Of a DNA stretch of 64,000 nucleotides, positions 50,302-59,611 are shown piece after piece. The notes under the pieces are model-generated. The model searched no databases. It was not told the DNA's origin and saw nothing but the letters and a program-made list of their open reading frames with translations. The stretch's first letter is position 1. Each line of letters starts with the position of its first letter. Source of the DNA: Oscillospiraceae bacterium (GTDB lineage: Bacteria > Bacillota_A > Clostridia > Oscillospirales > Oscillospiraceae); assembly GCA_017459865.1 (NCBI GenBank), contig JAFUCD010000002.1:62001-126000 (forward strand), in the 5' to 3' direction. The translations under genes were made by a program, and so were the position numbers.

Positions 50302-51189
50302 ATGTCCTTTGCATCCGAAGTCAAAAGTGAGCTCTGCCGCGATGCGGTCGGCAGTCGAACGCTGGCCGTGGCGGAGTGCTGCGGCGTGCTGCTCTTCTGC
50401 CACACCTTCACACCGACGGAGATCCGCGTCGTGACGGCGAGCGCGTCGTTCGCCGAGCGGCTGCCGAAGCTCATCCGGCGCGCCTCCGGCGCCAGACTGC
50501 CGGAGCCGGTGCGCAGCGGCGGACGCTTCGTGCTGTCCGTGACGGAGGCGGATACGCTCTCGCGCATCTGCTCCGCGCTGGATATCGACACGACGCGCGC
50601 CCTCTCGCACCATATCAACCTCGGCCTGCTGGAGGAGCCCGGCTGCCGGGAGGCCTTTCTGCGCGGCGCGTTCCTCGCCGGGGGCAGCGTGACCGATCCC
50701 GCGAAGAGCTATCACATGGAGCTCTCTACCGCGCACTACAGCGTCAGCCGCGAGTGCGCCGCGCTGCTCGCGGACATGGACTTCCGCCCCCGGGAGATCA
50801 CGCGCGGCGGAAACTTCGTCCTCTACTATAAAAAATCTGAGCTCATCGAGGACCTGCTCTCCACGCTCGGCGCGACGAACGCCGCTATGCGCGTCATGGC
50901 GGCAAAGGTGGAAAAGAGCATGACCAACGCCGTCAACCGCAAGGTCAACTGCGACGCCGCGAACGTCGACAAGACCGTCGCCGCGGCACAGCAGCAGCTT
51001 GAGGCCATCCGCCGCATCGACCGGGAGTATGGGCTCGACGCCCTGCCGGAGCCGCTGCAGCAGGCGGCGCTGCTGCGCTTTGCCAACCCCGAGGTCAGTC
51101 TCACCGACCTCGCGAAGCTCTCCTATCCGCCCGTCAGCCGCAGCACGCTGAGCTACCGGCTGAAGAAAATCATGGAATTTAAAATATAG
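50302..51189 (+). CDS. whiA: DNA-binding protein WhiA, 295 aa
   Basis: Homing-endonuclease-like N-terminal fold without nuclease activity plus a C-terminal helix-turn-helix. Starts MSFASEVKSELCRDAVGSRT; central RGAFLAGGSVTDPAKSYHME is the LAGLIDADG-like block; C-terminal NPEVSLTDLAKLSYPPVSRS with LSYRLKKIMEF is the HTH. It takes part in chromosome organisation and division in Firmicutes and in sporulation in Streptomyces. ATG 50302 is 5 nt after yvcK; no clear ribosome binding site apart from GGGTAAG, so coupling is likely. Confidence 0.95.
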   Translation: MSFASEVKSELCRDAVGSRTLAVAECCGVLLFCHTFTPTEIRVVTASASFAERLPKLIRRASGARLPEPVRSGGRFVLSVTEADTLSRICSALDIDTTRALSHHINLGLLEEPGCREAFLRGAFLAGGSVTDPAKSYHMELSTAHYSVSRECAALLADMDFRPREITRGGNFVLYYKKSELIEDLLSTLGATNAAMRVMAAKVEKSMTNAVNRKVNCDAANVDKTVAAAQQQLEAIRRIDREYGLDALPEPLQQAALLRFANPEVSLTDLAKLSYPPVSRSTLSYRLKKIMEFKI

Positions 51190-51196
51190 AATGTAG

Positions 51197-51216
51197 GGGC
51201 GATTCATGAATCGCCC
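51197..51216. repeat. 20-bp perfect palindrome between whiA and dnaE
   Basis: GGGCGATTCATGAATCGCCC within TGTAGGGGCGATT...CGCCCGTTC. From memory this is a widespread intergenic repeat type in gut Clostridia. It may also act as an RNA hairpin in the whiA-dnaE transcript. Confidence 0.7.
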
Positions 51217-51240
51217 GTTCTTGCATGTGGGGGTATCACC

Positions 51241-54200
51241 ATGGCCTTTACCCATCTCCATGTCCATACCGAATACAGCCTGCTCGACGGCGCGTGCCGG
51301 ATCGAGCCGCTTGCCGCGCGCGCTAAGGCGCTCGGCATGACGAGCCTTGCCGTGACGGATCACGGCGTCATGTACGGCGCGGTGAATTTTTATCGCGCCT
51401 GCCGCGCCGAGGGCGTCAAGCCCATCATCGGGTGCGAGGTCTATGTCGCGCCGCGCGCGCGCACGGACAAGGAATTCGGCGTGGACAGCGAATACACGCA
51501 CCTGATCCTCCTCTGCCGCAACGAGACGGGCTATCGCAACCTCTGCTATCTCGTCTCCGCCGGCTTCACGGAGGGATTTTACCGCAAGCCCCGCATCGAC
51601 TGGCCGCTGCTGCACGACCACGCCGAGGGGCTTGTCTGTCTTTCCGGCTGCGTCGCGGGCGACATCCCGCAGAAGCTCATCAAGGGCGATTACGCCGGGG
51701 CAAAGGCGCGGGCGCTGGAGCTGCGGCAGCTGTTCGGCGAGGACGGGTTCTATCTCGAGATCCAAAACCACGGCATCGCCGAGGAGCAGACCGCCCTGCG
51801 CGGCATCGAGCGCATCCACGCTGAGACCGGCATCCCGCTCGCTGCGACAAACGACGCGCACTATATCGCGCGGGAGGACGCGCGCTGCCACGATGTGCTG
51901 CTGTGCATCCAGACGGGCAAGACGATCGACGACCCCGACCGCATGCGCTTTGAAAACGACGAGTTCTATCTCAAGAGCGAGGACGAGATGCGCGCCCTGT
52001 TTCCCGACCACCCGGACGCGATCGACAACACGCAGCGCATCGCGGACCTGTGCGATTTCGATTTTGAATTCGGGCACTATCATCTGCCGCGCTTCCTGCT
52101 GCCGCCGGGGGAGACCGACAGCGACGCCTATCTCACGCGCCTGTGCAACGAGGGCTTCGCGCGCCGCTACGGCTCCGACCGTCCGGAGGTGCGCCGCCAG
52201 CTCGACTATGAGCTGAACATGATCCGGCGCATGGGCTTCGTGGACTATTTTCTCATCGTCTCGGACTTCATCGGCTATGCCAAGCGCCAGCACATCCCCG
52301 TCGGCCCCGGGCGCGGCAGCGCCGCTGGCAGCGTCGTGAGCTATTGCCTCGGCATCACGGACGTCGACCCCATCCAGTACAGCCTCTACTTTGAACGCTT
52401 CCTCAACCCCGAGCGCGTCAGTATGCCGGATATCGACGTGGATTTCTGCGTCAACCGCAGGGGAGAGGTCATAGATTATGTAAACCGAAAATACGGGCAC
52501 GACCACGTCGCCCAGATCGTCACGTTCGGCACGCTCGCCGCGCGCGGCGCGATCCGGGATGTGGGGCGCGTGCTGAATTTCTCCTATGCCGAGACGGACG
52601 CGGTCGCGAAGGCCGTGCCGCCTACGCTGAACATCACGCTCGATCAGGCGCTCGCGCAGTCGAAATCTCTCAGGGAGATGTACGACGGCGACACACGCGT
52701 GCGCGATCTGATCGACACCGCCCGCGCGCTGGAGGGCATGCCGCGCCACGCCTCGACGCATGCCGCCGGCGTCGTCATCACGGAAAACCCGGTCTACACC
52801 TATGTGCCGCTGTCGCAGAACGACGAGTCCGTCGTCTGCCAGTATACGATGACGACGCTCGAGCAGCTCGGGCTTTTGAAGATGGACTTTCTCGGGCTGC
52901 GGAACCTCACGGTCCTGGAGGACGCCGTACAGCGCGTGCGGCGCCACACGCCGGGGTTCTCGGTCGAGCGCGCGCCGGTGGACGACGCCGCGACGTTTGA
53001 GATGCTCTCCCAGGGCAAGACCGAGGGCGTGTTCCAGCTCGAAAGCGCGGGCATTACCGCCGTCTGCACGGGGCTCAAGCCCAAGAGCATTGAGGACATC
53101 ACCGCCGTCATCGCCCTGTATCGTCCGGGACCGATGGAGAGCATCCCGCGTTTTCTGGAGTGCTCCGCGCACCCGGAGAAGATCACGTACCAGCACCCGC
53201 TCTTAGAGCCGATCCTGTCCGTCACCTACGGCTGCATCGTCTATCAGGAGCAGGTCATCGAGATCTTCCGGCGGCTCGCCGGCTTCTCGCTCGGGCAGGC
53301 GGACATGATCCGCCGCGCCATGTCGAAGAAGAAGGAAAAGGAGATCAAAAAGGAGCGGGACGCCTTCGTGCACGGCGATCCGGAGCGGAACATCGTCGGC
53401 GCGGTGGCAAACGGCGTGCCCGAGGTCACGGCGAACGCGATCTATGACGAGATCCTCGCCTTCGCGAGCTACGCCTTCAACAAGGCGCACGCCGTGAGCT
53501 ATGCGTTCGTCGCTTATCGCACGGCGTATATGAAGCGCCACTATCCGCGCGAGTATATGGCGGCGCTGCTGACCAGCGTGCTCGACAGCACGACCAAGGT
53601 CGCGGAGTACATCGCCGCCTGCAAGGACATGGGCATCCGGCTCCTGCCGCCGGACGTGAACGAATCGGACGCGGACTTCACCGTTGTGGGCGAGGATCTG
53701 CGCTTCGGGCTCGCCGCTATCAAGGGCATCGGGCGCGGCTTCGTGCACGCGGTCATGCGCGAGCGCGAGCAGAACGGTCCCTTCGCGGGCTTTGAGGAAT
53801 TCTGCCGCCGCATGGCGGGGCAGGAGCTCAACCGCCGCGTGCTGGAGAGCCTCATCCGCGCCGGGTGCTTCGACAGCCTCGGCTATAAGCGCCGCGCGCT
53901 GCTGCAGGTGCATGAAAAGATCCTCGGCGGCGTGTCGGCGGACGCGCGCAACAACGTCGCGGGGCAGCTGGACCTGTTCGGCGGCGGCATGGACGAGTCC
54001 GAGCCCGTTGCCGCGGGGGAGATGGACATGCCGCAGGTGGAGGAGTTCTCCCGCCGGGAAAAGCTCGCCATGGAGCGCGAGGTCGCGGGGCTGTATCTCT
54101 CCGGACATCCGATGGACGAATATATCGCGCTTGCCCGCGCGGCGGGGGCGCGGCGCATGGCGGAGATCCTGAACGCCTTCTCCGGCGAATCGGAGCGCTC

Positions 54201-54750
54201 CGACCTGCGCGACGGGCAGCGCGTCACCATCGCGGGCATCGTCGTCTCGACCCGCACGCGCACCACCAAGAGCAACACGCTCATGAGCGATATCCGGCTC
54301 GAGGACGACAGCGGCGCGCTGGAGGTCATCGCCTTCCAGAAGGTGCTCGACCAGTCGGGCGGTTACATCCGCCAGAACGAGCCGCTGCTCGTCATGGGGC
54401 GCATCTCCGCGCGCGATGAGCGCGAGCCGCAGATCATGGCCGACAGCATCGAGCCGCTGAACGACGAGACCGTCCGCGCCCACGCGGCGCCTGAGCCGCG
54501 GCGCGCGCCGCCGGAGCGCGAGCAGCCCGCCGCGCCGCCGCGCCGGATCTGGGTACGCCTCCCGAGCCAGGAGGACCGGCGCGTGCAGCGCATTGCGCTG
54601 ATCCTGAAGATGTTCCCCGGGCATCAGCAGCTCATTTTGTATTTCGAGGACACGAAAAAGCGCGTCGCCGCGCCGTGCCTCATCCATGAAGCCCTTGTGG
54701 ACGAGCTCATCGAGCTCTGCGGCGAGGAAAACGTCGTCGTCAAAAGCTGA
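51241..54750 (+). CDS. dnaE: DNA polymerase III alpha subunit DnaE, 1169 aa
   Basis: Replicative polymerase of the DnaE type. PHP domain at the N-terminus (FTHLHVHTEYSLLDG, VTDHGVMYGAVNFYRACRAE); palm with GPGRGSAAGSVVSYCLG and catalytic acids Asp397 and Asp399 in PDIDVDF and Asp549 in KMDFLGLRNL; fingers and tandem HhH; then an OB fold (about 985-1065, VTIAGIVVSTRTRTTKSNTL) and a C-terminal tail. Full length. Firmicutes also need PolC, not in this window. ATG 51241 follows GGGGG. It is the last member of the hprK-to-dnaE series. Confidence 0.97.
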   Translation: MAFTHLHVHTEYSLLDGACRIEPLAARAKALGMTSLAVTDHGVMYGAVNFYRACRAEGVKPIIGCEVYVAPRARTDKEFGVDSEYTHLILLCRNETGYRNLCYLVSAGFTEGFYRKPRIDWPLLHDHAEGLVCLSGCVAGDIPQKLIKGDYAGAKARALELRQLFGEDGFYLEIQNHGIAEEQTALRGIERIHAETGIPLAATNDAHYIAREDARCHDVLLCIQTGKTIDDPDRMRFENDEFYLKSEDEMRALFPDHPDAIDNTQRIADLCDFDFEFGHYHLPRFLLPPGETDSDAYLTRLCNEGFARRYGSDRPEVRRQLDYELNMIRRMGFVDYFLIVSDFIGYAKRQHIPVGPGRGSAAGSVVSYCLGITDVDPIQYSLYFERFLNPERVSMPDIDVDFCVNRRGEVIDYVNRKYGHDHVAQIVTFGTLAARGAIRDVGRVLNFSYAETDAVAKAVPPTLNITLDQALAQSKSLREMYDGDTRVRDLIDTARALEGMPRHASTHAAGVVITENPVYTYVPLSQNDESVVCQYTMTTLEQLGLLKMDFLGLRNLTVLEDAVQRVRRHTPGFSVERAPVDDAATFEMLSQGKTEGVFQLESAGITAVCTGLKPKSIEDITAVIALYRPGPMESIPRFLECSAHPEKITYQHPLLEPILSVTYGCIVYQEQVIEIFRRLAGFSLGQADMIRRAMSKKKEKEIKKERDAFVHGDPERNIVGAVANGVPEVTANAIYDEILAFASYAFNKAHAVSYAFVAYRTAYMKRHYPREYMAALLTSVLDSTTKVAEYIAACKDMGIRLLPPDVNESDADFTVVGEDLRFGLAAIKGIGRGFVHAVMREREQNGPFAGFEEFCRRMAGQELNRRVLESLIRAGCFDSLGYKRRALLQVHEKILGGVSADARNNVAGQLDLFGGGMDESEPVAAGEMDMPQVEEFSRREKLAMEREVAGLYLSGHPMDEYIALARAAGARRMAEILNAFSGESERSDLRDGQRVTIAGIVVSTRTRTTKSNTLMSDIRLEDDSGALEVIAFQKVLDQSGGYIRQNEPLLVMGRISARDEREPQIMADSIEPLNDETVRAHAAPEPRRAPPEREQPAAPPRRIWVRLPSQEDRRVQRIALILKMFPGHQQLILYFEDTKKRVAAPCLIHEALVDELIELCGEENVVVKS

Positions 54751-54762
54751 GAGGTGACACCA

Positions 54763-55707
54763 ATGCGAGATCTGAATACCTTTCCCCGGGAAACGCTTGC
54801 CGTTCTCCCGACGCCGATCCAAAGGCTTGAAAACCTCAGCAAAGAGCTTGGGATCAACCTCTTTATCAAGCGCGACGATCTCACCGGGCTCGGGCTCGGC
54901 GGCAACAAGGTGCGGAAGTTGGAGTTCCTGCTCGCCGACGCGAAACAAAACGGAGCCGAGATCGTCTTTACCACCGGCGGCGCGCAGTCGAACCACGCCA
55001 TGCTCACGGCCGCCGCGGCGAAGAAGCTCGGCATGACGCCGATCCTGCTGTTGAAGCAGCGCGGCGTGACCGCCCTGCGCGGCAACCTCCTTCTGGAGTC
55101 GCTCATGGGCACGGACGTGCGCTTTATCGACACGGACGACTATGCCGATATCTACGCCGAGATGGACCGCGTCGGCGCCGCGCTCGGTATGCCGTATTAC
55201 AAGATCCCCTGCGGCGGCTCGAATGCCATCGGCTCGCTGGGCTATGTCGCCTGCGCCGAGGAGATCGCGCGGCAGGGGATGCGCTTTGACCACATCGTCT
55301 GCGCCGAGGGCAGCGGCGGCACCATGGCGGGGCTCGCGCTGGGCGCGAAGCTGTTTTTGCCCGGCGCGCGTGTGCACGGCATGATGGTGGACCGCGAGCC
55401 GTTCGAGACCATCACGCCGCGGCTCATGCGCGAGACGGCGGCGCTGCTGGAGGCGGACGTCACCGTCACGGATGCGGATTATACGCTTCACGACGTGACC
55501 GGCGCCGGCTACGCCATCCCCAGCGCCGAGGGCAACGCCGCCGTGCGCATGATGGCGGAGCGGGAGGGACTTTTCCTGGACCCCGTCTACACCGGCAAGG
55601 CGTTCGGCGGACTCGTCGCCATGGCGCGCGAGGGCATGCTCGGGAGGGACGAAAACGTCCTTTTCCTGCATACCGGCGGCGCGGGCGGACTGTTCGCGAT
55701 CGACTGA
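54763..55707 (+). CDS. PLP-dependent D-cysteine desulfhydrase / ACC deaminase-like enzyme, 314 aa
   Basis: Tryptophan-synthase-beta-fold enzyme. The PLP lysine is Lys49 in GLGGNKVRKLEFL; TTGGAQSNHAMLTAAAAKKL and CAEGSGGTMAGLALG are the substrate and phosphate-binding blocks, and the protein ends near LFLHTGGAGGLFAID. This pattern is shared by D-cysteine desulfhydrase (DcyD) and 1-aminocyclopropane-1-carboxylate deaminase; the former is more likely in gut bacteria. ATG 54763 is preferred over GTG 54754 because AGAGGTG lies upstream of it at proper distance. 12 nt after dnaE. Confidence 0.88.
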   Translation: MRDLNTFPRETLAVLPTPIQRLENLSKELGINLFIKRDDLTGLGLGGNKVRKLEFLLADAKQNGAEIVFTTGGAQSNHAMLTAAAAKKLGMTPILLLKQRGVTALRGNLLLESLMGTDVRFIDTDDYADIYAEMDRVGAALGMPYYKIPCGGSNAIGSLGYVACAEEIARQGMRFDHIVCAEGSGGTMAGLALGAKLFLPGARVHGMMVDREPFETITPRLMRETAALLEADVTVTDADYTLHDVTGAGYAIPSAEGNAAVRMMAEREGLFLDPVYTGKAFGGLVAMAREGMLGRDENVLFLHTGGAGGLFAID

Positions 55708-55722
55708 GGGGGGAACGATCAC

Positions 55723-56289
55723 ATGAGCATGGACTATGAAGTCTATTTGAAAGATGCCTCTGCCTTTTCGAGGGACGCACTGGAACGTTATGCCGCTTCC
55801 CTCGGCTTTCAGCTGGAGGTGCACCCGGAATATGAGCTTCTGACGGATGACGGGTTCGTGCCATTCTGCCTGACCGACCGCCGCTTTTCGCAGACGGACG
55901 GGTGCGAGCGGTTCGTGACCGGTTTTGAGGCCTATCCGGCACCCTGGCAGCCGGTCGAGAAGTGTGCGCCGCAGCCGAAGGGCGTTCTGGGCAAGCTCTT
56001 TCAGAAAAAGCCGGAGGCGGAAAGTCCGTTTCAACAGAAAATCAAGGATTCGTCGCATGTAATCAGCCTGCACTGCAGCGGGGCGGATCCATTTGAGAGC
56101 CTGGTCGCTGAGCTTCTGGGGGCGTTTTGCGTGAAATACTGCGGCGCGATCCTGGATGACCCGCAGCTCGGACGGTATTATGACGAAGCGGAGGATCTGG
56201 AGGTCGTGCTCGAGCAGATCACGATCGACCTGCTGGCAGAGGCCGAAGCGGGCGAGCTGAGACTGCACCGCTTCGAAGGCTGGATATAA
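55723..56289 (+). CDS. Protein of unknown function, 188 aa
   Basis: Begins MSMDYEVYLKDASAFSRDAL and ends LRLHRFEGWI. Soluble, acidic, mixed alpha/beta, with no signal peptide, membrane segment or catalytic motif that I recognise. A Lys/Pro-rich break (KGVLGKLFQKKPEAES, about 85-100) separates two halves; the second half has VISLHCSGADPFESLVAELL. GAGGGGGG precedes ATG. It follows the PLP enzyme by 15 nt, likely same transcript. It may belong to a clostridial family of uncharacterised cytoplasmic proteins. Confidence 0.75.
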   Translation: MSMDYEVYLKDASAFSRDALERYAASLGFQLEVHPEYELLTDDGFVPFCLTDRRFSQTDGCERFVTGFEAYPAPWQPVEKCAPQPKGVLGKLFQKKPEAESPFQQKIKDSSHVISLHCSGADPFESLVAELLGAFCVKYCGAILDDPQLGRYYDEAEDLEVVLEQITIDLLAEAEAGELRLHRFEGWI

Positions 56290-56326
56290 GCAGAAACCTT
56301 TACCAATCCGTTAGGAGGGAACCACC

Positions 56327-56443
56327 ATGCGCAAACGGCAGGCAGCCATCGCTCTCGCGCTTCTCAGCGCGGTGAGCACCCTGTGTCTCAAGGGCATGAA
56401 AAAGGTCGGCGAGCACATCGAAAAACGGCAGAAGCAGTCATAA
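56327..56443 (+). CDS. Small basic hydrophobic protein, 38 aa
   Basis: MRKRQAAIALALLSAVSTLC followed by LKGMKKVGEHIEKRQKQS. A perfect AGGAGGG (56313-56319) sits 7 nt before ATG and a strong terminator follows 12 nt after the stop, which supports expression despite its size. One short hydrophobic helix (about 6-20) flanked by Lys/Arg suggests a membrane-associated micropeptide. No family recognised. Confidence 0.7.
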   Translation: MRKRQAAIALALLSAVSTLCLKGMKKVGEHIEKRQKQS

Positions 56444-56455
56444 TACGACCCGACC

Positions 56456-56488
56456 ACGGCGGACGCTCCATACGGCGTCCGCCGTTTT
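56456..56488 (+). terminator. Intrinsic terminator after the 38-aa gene
   Basis: ACGGCGGACGC (56456-56466) pairs with GCGTCCGCCGT (56475-56485), then TTT. Confidence 0.9.
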
Positions 56489-56512
56489 GCGCATTGGACC
56501 GGATTTCCGCAG

Positions 56513-56541
56513 TTGTCAAATCACAGGAAATCATGTATAAT
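56513..56541 (+). promoter_or_regulatory. Promoter of pcrA, very close to the start codon
   Basis: TTGTCA (56513-56518), 17-bp spacer, TATAAT (56536-56541) with TG-T extension. The -10 ends 8 nt before ATG 56550, so transcription should begin at or within a few bases of the start codon. Confidence 0.85.
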
Positions 56542-56549
56542 CAATTGTT

Positions 56550-58952
56550 ATGGAACAGATGAATGAAAAACGTTATATCGAAGCGCGCAGACGCTTCATC
56601 GAGGCGGAATTCATGCGCCTCAACCCCATGCAGCGCAAGGCGGTGCTCACCACTGAGGGACCGCTGCTGCTGCTCGCCGGCGCCGGAAGCGGCAAGACGA
56701 CCGTGCTCATCAACAGAGTCGCAAATCTGCTGCGGTTCGGGCGCGCGTCGGACACCAACGAGATCGTGCCGGACGCCGACGAGAGCGAGATCGCGCTCTT
56801 TGAGCGCTGCGCGGGGCACCCCAATGACCCGGACTATGCGCTCGCCTGCGAGAAGGCCGCCTATGGGCGCGTCGATCCGTGGCGCATCATCGCCATTACG
56901 TTTACGAACAAGGCGGCGGGCGAGCTGAAGGACCGTCTGGAAAACATGCTCGGTCCCGCGGCGAACGATATCTGGGCGGCGACGTTCCACTCCGCGTGCG
57001 TGCGCATCCTGCGCCGGGACTGCGAGCGGCTGGGCTATCCCTCGAGCTTCACGATCTATGATACCGCCGACAGCCAGTCCGTCATGAAGCACATCCTCAA
57101 GGACATGAATCTCGACGAGAAGGCGTATCCCTACCGCGCCATGCTCGCGGAGATCAGCGCCGCGAAGGACGCCGAGGTCACGCCCGAGAAGTATACGCAG
57201 ACCGCCAAAGCCATGGGCGATATCCGCCGCGTGAAGATCGGCGAGATCTACGCCGAATACTGGCGCCGCCTGTTTTCCGCGGGCGCGATGGACTTTGACG
57301 ACATCATCTTCAACACCGTCAAGCTCCTGACAGAATTCGACGATGTGCGCGACTTCTGGGAACGCAAGTTCCAGTATGTGCTCATCGACGAGTATCAGGA
57401 CACGAACAATCTCCAATACCGGCTCGCGGCGCTGCTCGCGGGCGGATGGGGGAATATCTGCGTCGTCGGCGACGATGACCAGAGCATCTATAAATTCCGC
57501 GGCGCGACGATCGAGAACATCCTGAATTTCGAAAACCAGTACAAGGACGCCCGCACGATCCGCCTGGAGCAGAACTACCGCTCCACGGGGCATATCCTGA
57601 ACGCGGCGAACCACGTCATTGCCAACAACATGGGCCGCAAGGGCAAAACGCTCTGGACGAACGAGGACCCCGGCGACCCGCTCACGCTCTACTTTGCGCA
57701 GAACGAGCACGACGAGGCGCAGTTCGTCGCCCTGCAGATCATGGATGATTTCGGGCGCGGCGGGGCGTTTCGCGACCACGCGATCCTGTACCGCATGAAC
57801 GCGCAGTCGAACCAGCTGGAGTACGCCTTCAAGCGCGCGGGCGTCCCGTACCGCATCATCGGCGGTACGCGCTTTTTCGATCGTGCCGAGGTCAAGGACA
57901 TGCTGGCATATCTCTGCGTCATCCAGGCGCCGGAGGACGACCTGCGCGTGCAGCGCATCATCAACAATCCGCCGCGCGGCATCGGCGCCAAGAGCGTCGA
58001 GACCGCGACGACGATCGCGGCCGAGGAGCGTGTGCCGCTGCTGGAGATCTGCGCGCGCGCCGAGGACTATCCCGCCCTGCAGCGCGCGAGCTATCGCCTG
58101 CGTCAGTTTGCCGCGCTCATGGACGAGCTGCGCGCCGCGAGTATGCTCATGCCGCCGGACGAGCTGTATGATCTCGTCCTCGAGCGCACGGGCTATGTCA
58201 AGGCGCTGGAGGAAAAGAACACCCAGGAGAACACCGCCCGCGTCGAAAACGTGCAGGAACTCAAAACGAACATCGTCAATTACTTAAAAGAGGAGCCGGA
58301 GGGCGATCTCAAGGGCTTTCTCGACGAGGTAGCCCTCTATACGGATATCGACAACTATGACCGCGAGGCGGACTGCGTCACGATGATGACCATGCACGCG
58401 GCGAAGGGACTCGAGTTCCCGACGGTCTTTGTCGTCGGCTGTGAGGAGGGCATCTTCCCGGGGCTGCGCGCCATCGGCGAGCAGGACGAGATGGAGGAAG
58501 AGCGCAGACTCTGCTATGTCGCGCTCACGCGCGCGAAAAAGCATCTGTTTCTCACCTGCGCGCGCCAGCGCATGCTCTTCGGCCGCACGACCGCCAACCG
58601 CATCTCCCACTTCGTCGAGGAGATCCCGGAGGACGACCTTGTGAAGAAGGGCGTCACGCGTGGCTACGGCTACTCCGAGCCCACCGCGCAGCAGCGGGAC
58701 TTCAGGCAATATGTCGAGCGCCAGCCGCGCAAAACGCATGTCGTCACGGCACCGCCGCGCGCGGCGGCGAAGCCGGACGCCAAGCCCGCGTTCGCGCTCG
58801 GCGACCATGTGCAGCACCGCGCCTTTGGCGCCGGCGTGATCACGAAGGTCACGCCTATGGGCGGCGACGCGCTGCTGGAGATCGAATTTGAATCGGCGGG
58901 GCTCAAGCGTCTCATGCTCCGCGCCGCCGGACAGTTTATGAAGAAAGTCTGA
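56550..58952 (+). CDS. pcrA: UvrD/PcrA-family ATP-dependent DNA helicase, 800 aa
   Basis: Superfamily 1A 3'-5' helicase for repair and replication restart. Q motif LNPMQRKAVLTTEGPLL, Walker A AGAGSGKTT (about 43-51), TFTNKAAGELKDRL, Walker B LIDEYQDTN, GDDDQSIYKFRGA, QNYRSTGHILNAAN, MTMHAAKGLEFPTVFVVG and CYVALTRAKKHLFLT. A C-terminal Tudor-like domain (about 735-800, LGDHVQHRAFGAGVITKV) is typical of PcrA and binds RNA polymerase. No Shine-Dalgarno is present and the promoter abuts the ATG, suggesting a leaderless mRNA; ATG 56559 is the alternative start. Confidence 0.95.
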   Translation: MEQMNEKRYIEARRRFIEAEFMRLNPMQRKAVLTTEGPLLLLAGAGSGKTTVLINRVANLLRFGRASDTNEIVPDADESEIALFERCAGHPNDPDYALACEKAAYGRVDPWRIIAITFTNKAAGELKDRLENMLGPAANDIWAATFHSACVRILRRDCERLGYPSSFTIYDTADSQSVMKHILKDMNLDEKAYPYRAMLAEISAAKDAEVTPEKYTQTAKAMGDIRRVKIGEIYAEYWRRLFSAGAMDFDDIIFNTVKLLTEFDDVRDFWERKFQYVLIDEYQDTNNLQYRLAALLAGGWGNICVVGDDDQSIYKFRGATIENILNFENQYKDARTIRLEQNYRSTGHILNAANHVIANNMGRKGKTLWTNEDPGDPLTLYFAQNEHDEAQFVALQIMDDFGRGGAFRDHAILYRMNAQSNQLEYAFKRAGVPYRIIGGTRFFDRAEVKDMLAYLCVIQAPEDDLRVQRIINNPPRGIGAKSVETATTIAAEERVPLLEICARAEDYPALQRASYRLRQFAALMDELRAASMLMPPDELYDLVLERTGYVKALEEKNTQENTARVENVQELKTNIVNYLKEEPEGDLKGFLDEVALYTDIDNYDREADCVTMMTMHAAKGLEFPTVFVVGCEEGIFPGLRAIGEQDEMEEERRLCYVALTRAKKHLFLTCARQRMLFGRTTANRISHFVEEIPEDDLVKKGVTRGYGYSEPTAQQRDFRQYVERQPRKTHVVTAPPRAAAKPDAKPAFALGDHVQHRAFGAGVITKVTPMGGDALLEIEFESAGLKRLMLRAAGQFMKKV

Positions 58953-58954
58953 TC

Positions 58955-59611
58955 ATGAAATATACCACGATTTTATTTGACCTTGACGGCACGCTGCTCG
59001 ATACGCTGGACGATCTCACCGACGCGATGAACCGCACGCTGGATCGGTTCGGGCTGCCGCAGCGCACGCGCATGGAGATCCGATCCTTTCTCGGCAGCGG
59101 CGCGCGGTATCTGATGGAGCATGCCGCGCCCGGTCTGGAGGGCGAGCGCTTCGAGACGCTGCTGCGGGAATACAAAGCGGACTATGACCTGAACTGCCGC
59201 GTGAAGACCGCGCCCTATCCGGGTATCGACGCGCTGCTCGCGGCGCTCCGGGCACGCGGCGTGAAGACCGGTATCATCTCCAACAAGCCCGACTCCGCCG
59301 TGCAGCCGCTGTATCAGGCGTTTTTCGCCGATACGATGGACGTTGCCGTCGGCGAGCGGGAGGGCATCCGCCGCAAGCCCGCGCCGGACACCGTCCTCGC
59401 CGCCATGAAGGCGCTCGGCGCGGCGCCGGGGGAGACGCTCTATGTCGGCGATTCCGAGGTGGACATCCTGACTGCGCAAAACGCCGGCGTCGACTGCGCC
59501 AGCGTCGCGTGGGGCTTTCGCGATCCCGATTTTCTGCTGGAGCACGGCGCGACGCGTATGTTTGATTCCGCGCCTGCTCTGCAGGCGTTCGTTTTGGAGG
59601 AACACGCATGA
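58955..59611 (+). CDS. HAD-superfamily hydrolase, phosphoglycolate-phosphatase-like, 218 aa
   Basis: DDD motif FDLDGTLLDTLDDL (Asp9, Asp11), motif II IISNKPDS, Lys in RRKPAPD, and motif III YVGDSEVDILTAQNAGV. The helical cap (about 15-85) is of the subfamily IA type, as in Gph and pyrophosphatase PpaX. True substrate is uncertain. It begins 2 nt after pcrA and overlaps the next HAD gene by 4 nt. Confidence 0.9.
   Translation: MKYTTILFDLDGTLLDTLDDLTDAMNRTLDRFGLPQRTRMEIRSFLGSGARYLMEHAAPGLEGERFETLLREYKADYDLNCRVKTAPYPGIDALLAALRARGVKTGIISNKPDSAVQPLYQAFFADTMDVAVGEREGIRRKPAPDTVLAAMKALGAAPGETLYVGDSEVDILTAQNAGVDCASVAWGFRDPDFLLEHGATRMFDSAPALQAFVLEEHA

Noticed and set aside
50287..56268. Two long minus-strand frames opposite whiA and dnaE
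   Set aside because: Shadows of high-GC coding strands; no ribosome binding sites and composition dominated by His/Arg/Asp/Ala repeats.
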